A DNA stretch of 9,081 nucleotides from PALSA-612 sp964595575. Its GTDB lineage: Bacteria; Actinomycetota; Thermoleophilia; Gaiellales; Gaiellaceae. The position numbers and the translations under genes were made by a program. Of this stretch, positions 6,126 through 9,081 are shown piece by piece (within the stretch, counting starts at the first letter, position 1; every line of letters starts with the position of its first letter). Below the pieces are notes generated by a model. It worked only from the letters and a program-made list of their open reading frames with translations. It was not told the origin of the DNA and searched no databases. The stretch covers positions 1 to 9,081 of the forward strand of contig CAZQRA010000068.1 in NCBI GenBank assembly GCA_964595575.1, given 5' to 3'.

Positions 6126-6131
6126 CGCGAG

Positions 6132-7178
6132 GTGGCTCTCCACCGTCCTGGCGAGCGGCACGTCCTGGAGGCGCCCGAGGGCCTGGCCGAGCTCCACACC
6201 CACCTGGGCGGGTCGGTGGCCTCCGACATCCTGTGGAGTCTCGCCCACGAGCAGGGGATCGCCTTGCCGGTCAAGGACTACTGGGAGTTCGACCGCCTGG
6301 TCACCGTCTCCGACCCCCGGGGCGTGGGGGGCTTGGACGAGCTCGACCAGATCTACCACTGGACGGAGCTCATCCAGTCGAGCCCGCTGGCCGTGGAGCG
6401 CTCGGTACACGCCACCATCGGCGGCGCCTACCGCTCGCAGGGGATCACCACCCTGGAGGTTCGCTTCAACCCGATGAAGCGAAACCGGGGCGGCGAGCGC
6501 GACCTCGACCACATCATCCTGGCCGCCGCCCGGGGGCTCGACCGGGCCGCCCTCGAGTACCCCCAGGTACGGGCCGGGCTCATCCTCATGATGGACCGCA
6601 CCTTCGCTCCCCGGCAGAACGAGGTAATCGTGGAGAAGGCGATCCGGTGGGCGCCGCGGGGGATCGTGGGCATCGACATCGCCGGCCCCCGCCCCCGGGG
6701 AGAGCGCTACCCGTACCGCGACCTCGCACCCCTGGTCGAGGAGGCGCGGGCAGCCGGCCTCGGGATCACCATCCACGTGGGCGAGGAGGGAGGCCGCTAC
6801 GGCGTCGAGGAGATCGGCGAGGTGGTGGAGACGCTCAGGCCCGACCGCATCGGCCACGGGATTCTCGCCGCCCAGGACGAGGGGCTCATGGAGGCCCTCC
6901 GTCAGGCGGGAGTCGTGCTCGAGATCTGCCCCACCTCCAACCTCCTCACCAGGGCCGTGTCGGGGGAGGAGGAGCTGCGGGAGACGATCCGCCGCTTCCT
7001 CGAGCACGACGTCCTCTTAACCGTAGCCACCGACGGCCCGGAGATGATGCGAACGCGCCTTCGCGACGAGCTCGAGCTCCTGCTCCGCATCGGCGCCCTC
7101 AACGAGCAGGAGCTGCGGAGGGTCAACGCCCTCGGGCACGAGGCCTCGTTCCTGCGCCGGGCCGCCCAGCTCGTGTAA
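6132..7178 (+). CDS. Adenosine deaminase family metal-dependent hydrolase
   Basis: A 348-residue TIM-barrel amidohydrolase of the adenosine/aminodeoxyfutalosine deaminase family, which removes an amino group from a purine ring using one zinc. The metal and catalytic residues are in place: ELHTHLGGS gives H22 and H24, TIHVGEEGG gives H215 and E218, RIGHG gives H242, and ATDGPE gives D301. VLEICPTSN (262-270) is typical. Two positions depart from classical adenosine deaminase: HLDGS is HLGGS, and the second Asp of TDDP, which contacts the purine in known structures, is Gly302. The stretch VRFNPMKRNRGGERDLDH (110-127) looks characteristic of a sub-branch. Substrate may therefore be adenosine, a modified nucleoside, or 6-aminodeoxyfutalosine; I cannot tell, so no symbol is given. 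The gene is monocistronic by appearance, divergent from the GT4 operon, with a hairpin after its TAA. Confidence 0.9.
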   Translation: MALHRPGERHVLEAPEGLAELHTHLGGSVASDILWSLAHEQGIALPVKDYWEFDRLVTVSDPRGVGGLDELDQIYHWTELIQSSPLAVERSVHATIGGAYRSQGITTLEVRFNPMKRNRGGERDLDHIILAAARGLDRAALEYPQVRAGLILMMDRTFAPRQNEVIVEKAIRWAPRGIVGIDIAGPRPRGERYPYRDLAPLVEEARAAGLGITIHVGEEGGRYGVEEIGEVVETLRPDRIGHGILAAQDEGLMEALRQAGVVLEICPTSNLLTRAVSGEEELRETIRRFLEHDVLLTVATDGPEMMRTRLRDELELLLRIGALNEQELRRVNALGHEASFLRRAAQLV

Positions 7179-7180
7179 GA

Positions 7181-7193
7181 CCGGGCTGCCCGG
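7181..7193 (+). terminator. GC hairpin after the deaminase stop codon
   Basis: CCGGG (7181-7185) and CCCGG (7189-7193) pair across the loop CTG, beginning 2 nt after the TAA. No T-run follows, so it is at best a stem-only terminator or an mRNA 3' end stabiliser. The flanking GACCGG (7179-7184) can instead pair with CCGGTC (7221-7226). Confidence 0.35.
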
Positions 7194-7207
7194 CCGGTGT
7201 AAGCGGC

Positions 7208-7221
7208 GAAGATACGTCTTC
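7208..7221 (+). promoter_or_regulatory. Small hairpin with TACG loop upstream of the LuxR-type gene
   Basis: GAAGA (7208-7212) and TCTTC (7217-7221) pair around TACG; as RNA, UACG is a stable UNCG-type tetraloop sequence, though the closing pair here is A-U. It lies in the 80-nt intergenic region. It may belong to the transcript end of the deaminase gene or be an operator for the next promoter. Confidence 0.3.
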
Positions 7222-7251
7222 CGGTCAATAGGCAGCCGGGCGTGAGGACGG

Positions 7252-7257
7252 TAGCGT
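7252..7257 (+). promoter_or_regulatory. -10-like hexamer TAGCGT for the leaderless LuxR-type gene
   Basis: TAGCGT ends 7 nt before the ATG at 7265. It nearly abuts the GTG at 7259, which therefore would not be transcribed. This makes ATG 7265 the better start and fits the leaderless pattern seen at three other genes. Confidence 0.45.
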
Positions 7258-7264
7258 CGTGCCC

Positions 7265-7531
7265 ATGTACGACACGCTGAAGGGCGCCATCCCCACGATC
7301 ACCGCTCGCCAGCGCCAGGTCATCGAGCTGATCGCGGCAGGCTGCTCCAACGAGGAGGTGGGAGCCCGCTTGGGCATCTCCCCCAGGACGGCCAAGGCTC
7401 ACGCGGACGCTCTGCGGCGGAAGCTCGGCGTGACGCGGCGACGGCAGATCCCGGTGGCCTACCGAGCCGTGACCGGCGAAGATCCGCTGGCGGCCACGCT
7501 CGCCTCGATGCGCGCCGGTCGCACCGACTGA
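7265..7531 (+). CDS. Stand-alone LuxR/GerE-type helix-turn-helix regulator
   Basis: This 88-residue protein is essentially one LuxR-type DNA-binding domain: ITARQRQVIELIAAGCSNEE, then VGARLGISPRTAKAHADALR, then RKLGVTRRRQI. These are the four helices of the GerE fold, with the recognition helix in the PRTAKAHADALR segment. It has no receiver, PAS or ATPase domain, so signalling must come from expression level or a partner. A short tail (YRAVTGEDPLAATLASMRAGR) follows. I prefer ATG 7265 to GTG 7259 because the -10 hexamer ends only one base before the GTG. The gene ends at TGA 7529-7531, 5 nt before a very strong hairpin. Downstream lies a MalT-like regulator, whose own HTH, if present, is outside the window. 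The targets are unknown. Confidence 0.87.
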   Translation: MYDTLKGAIPTITARQRQVIELIAAGCSNEEVGARLGISPRTAKAHADALRRKLGVTRRRQIPVAYRAVTGEDPLAATLASMRAGRTD

Positions 7532-7536
7532 GGAGC

Positions 7537-7576
7537 GCCGGTGCCTGCGGCGGATCTGCTCGCCGCAGGCACCGGC
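7537..7576. terminator. Perfect 16-bp-stem hairpin between the two regulator genes
   Basis: GCCGGTGCCTGCGGCG (7537-7552) and CGCCGCAGGCACCGGC (7561-7576) are exact reverse complements around the 8-nt loop GATCTGCT. It begins 5 nt after the LuxR-type stop codon. Neither strand has a T-run after it, so it is not a textbook intrinsic terminator. It may be a stem-only terminator, an attenuator in the leader of the next gene, or a protein-binding palindrome. It buries the in-frame GTG at 7541, which argues against that codon as the start of the next gene. Confidence 0.6.
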
Positions 7577-7633
7577 CTGCTCGAAACGAGGCCGCCCACC
7601 GTGTACGGTCCGTCCGACAGGGACAGGTCCTCG

Positions 7634-9081
7634 GTGGACAGCGAGCGCGTCGACAGAGACGTCGTCGAGGCTGGGCGGAGCCACCTCATCGAGCGCCCGC
7701 GCTTGACGCGGCTCTTGGACGAGACGCAGGCCCGGATCATCATGTTGGTCGCCCCCGCCGGCTACGGCAAGACCACCCTGGCTCGGCAGTGGCTCGCGGG
7801 CCGCCGCCACGGCTGGTACCGGGGGACGCCGGCGGCAGCCGACGTCGCCGCGCTCGCCGTGGGCCTGGCCGCCGCCGCGAGCGCCATCGTCCCCGGGGCG
7901 GGAAAGCGGATGGGCGAGCGGCTGCGGGCGACGGGCACGCCCGAGCAGGACGTCGAGCCCCTGGCGGAGCTCCTGGCCGAGGACCTCGGCGACTGGCCCC
8001 AGGACGCCTGGCTTGCCTTCGACGACTACCACTTCGCCTGCGAGTCGTCCTTTGCCGAGCGGTTCGTGGCCCGGGTGCTGGCGCTGTCGCCGCTTCGCCT
8101 GTTTCTGACCAGCCGCAAGCGACCGAGCTGGGCGACCACGCGGCGGCTCCTCTACGGCGAGATCTACGAGATCGGTCGCAGCCTGCTCGCCATGAGTAAG
8201 GAGGAGGCCGACCAGGTGCTCGCCCACCGCAGGGGCACCCAGGCAAGCGGGCTCGTGGCTCTCGCCGACGGGTGGCCGGCCGTGATCGGCCTGGCCGCGC
8301 TCACGGACGACACGCACGTCCCCGAGGGGAGCCTTCCCGAGGCCCTGTACACCTACTTCGCCGAGGAGCTGTACCAGGCAGCGGCGCCCGAGGTGCGGGC
8401 TGCCCTGTGCCGACTTGCCCTGTCCTCGACGGTGAGCGTGCCCGTAGCCGAGTCGCTGCTCGGGGAGGAGACCGAGCGCGTCCTCGCCGAGGCTCGCCGG
8501 CTCGGCTTCCTCGTCACCTCCGGGCAGGGGACCTACGACATCCATCCGCTCCTCCGCGCCTTCCTGGAGGAGAAGTTCAGGGAGAGCGCGGGCGAGGAGG
8601 AGCCGCAGGTGATCGAGCGCCTGGTGCTGGCGCACATGGCCCGCGAGGAGTGGGACGAGGCCTTCTCGCTCATCGAGCGGTTCTTCGCTTCCCACCTCCT
8701 CGTCGCCCTCCTCGAGGCCGCGCTGCCGCGCATCCTCCGGGAGGCCCGTCTCCCTACGCTCGCCCGCTGGGTGGAGCTGGCAGCGTCGCGGCGGGTGAGC
8801 GCGGGCGTCGTGGATTTGGCCGAGGGCGAGCTCGCCTTCCGGGAGGCCGACACCGGCCGAGCCGAGTCGCTCGCCCTCGAGGCGGCCCGCCGCTTGGGAT
8901 CGGCGCACGGGCTCACGTCGCGCGCCCTCTTCCTCGCCGGCTTGAGCTCCCACCGGGCCTACCGCGACGAGGTGGCCCTCGCCCACTTCGACCAGGCGTT
9001 CGACACCGCCCTCGACGAGCACGACCGCCGCCAGGCGCTCTGGGGCCGCTTCCTTGCCACGGTCACGCTAGAGCGTGAGAC
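7634..9081 (+). CDS. MalT-type STAND ATPase transcriptional regulator (3' truncated by window)
   Basis: The frame is open to the window edge, about 482 codons. It shows the signalling-ATPase module of MalT/LAL regulators: LIERPRLTRLLD (about 18-29), Walker A APAGYGKTTLARQW (40-53), Walker B WLAFDDYHF (126-134), LTSRKRPSW (158-166) as the sensor arginine region, the family signature ADGWPAVIGLAAL, and the winged-helix end YDIHPLLRAFLEEKF. The region after that is helical and Ala/Leu/Glu-rich, consistent with TPR-like repeats. Full-length relatives end in a LuxR-type HTH, not visible here. The start is uncertain: GTG 7634 has AGG 6 nt ahead and leaves a normal N-terminus; GTG 7601 and GTG 7541 are also in frame, the latter inside the hairpin. 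The ligand is unknown. The small HTH gene just upstream makes a shared regulatory circuit plausible. Confidence 0.85.
   Translation, partial: MDSERVDRDVVEAGRSHLIERPRLTRLLDETQARIIMLVAPAGYGKTTLARQWLAGRRHGWYRGTPAAADVAALAVGLAAAASAIVPGAGKRMGERLRATGTPEQDVEPLAELLAEDLGDWPQDAWLAFDDYHFACESSFAERFVARVLALSPLRLFLTSRKRPSWATTRRLLYGEIYEIGRSLLAMSKEEADQVLAHRRGTQASGLVALADGWPAVIGLAALTDDTHVPEGSLPEALYTYFAEELYQAAAPEVRAALCRLALSSTVSVPVAESLLGEETERVLAEARRLGFLVTSGQGTYDIHPLLRAFLEEKFRESAGEEEPQVIERLVLAHMAREEWDEAFSLIERFFASHLLVALLEAALPRILREARLPTLARWVELAASRRVSAGVVDLAEGELAFREADTGRAESLALEAARRLGSAHGLTSRALFLAGLSSHRAYRDEVALAHFDQAFDTALDEHDRRQALWGRFLATVTLERE

Noticed and set aside
7541..7633. Longer N-terminus of the STAND regulator starting at GTG 7541
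   Set aside because: The codon lies inside the 16-bp hairpin, lacks a ribosome site, and the added residues do not resemble the family; it cannot be fully excluded.
6902..9022. A 706-residue minus-strand frame opposite the deaminase, HTH and STAND genes
   Set aside because: The opposite strand carries clear conserved domains over its whole length; the antisense product has no recognisable motif and crosses gene boundaries and the 16-bp hairpin.

Overview
The window is a high-GC (roughly 70%), densely coded bacterial stretch with frequent GTG starts. The gene set (PimA-like glycosyltransferase, MalT-type STAND regulator, stand-alone LuxR-type HTH) and the wording of XseA point to a deep-branching Actinobacterium, perhaps Thermoleophilia; that placement is inference. 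A 17-base N run inside xseA shows this is a scaffolded draft or metagenome assembly.

Plus strand, 1-2903. A truncated gene ending in a hydrophobic helix (2-280) is followed 9 nt later by a 292-residue, almost wholly coiled-coil protein (290-1168). A terminator-like hairpin holds that gene's stop codon in its loop. Next come a 67-residue conserved-looking small protein (1247-1450), then xseA (1506-2675) and xseB (2691-2903), the two subunits of exonuclease VII. xseB has no ATG, GTG or TTG start in frame; it lies in the same frame as xseA, just past the xseA TGA, behind a strong Shine-Dalgarno and an ATC codon.

Minus strand, 6056-2940. A compact operon transcribed right to left: a PimA-like GT4 glycosyltransferase, a polytopic membrane protein of the LPG-synthase/flippase-like (UPF0104) family (4-nt GTGA overlap), and a GlxK-family glycerate kinase (29-nt overlap). 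Tight coupling suggests a shared envelope-glycolipid or glycerate-related role, but the substrate cannot be read from sequence.

Plus strand, 6132-9081. An adenosine-deaminase-family hydrolase with an unusual TDGP motif is divergent from the operon. It is followed by a small LuxR-type HTH protein, a perfect 16-bp-stem hairpin, and the N-terminal two-thirds or so of a MalT-like STAND ATPase regulator running off the end.

A recurring regulatory signal ties the window together. Four genes (xseA, GT4, the deaminase, the LuxR-type gene) carry a TANNNT -10-like hexamer exactly 6 or 7 nt before the start codon, the geometry of leaderless transcription. The two divergent promoters at 6057-6131 each have a palindrome abutting the upstream side of the -10. 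No tRNA, rRNA, CRISPR array or mobile element was seen, and no gene-free stretch exceeds 300 bases.
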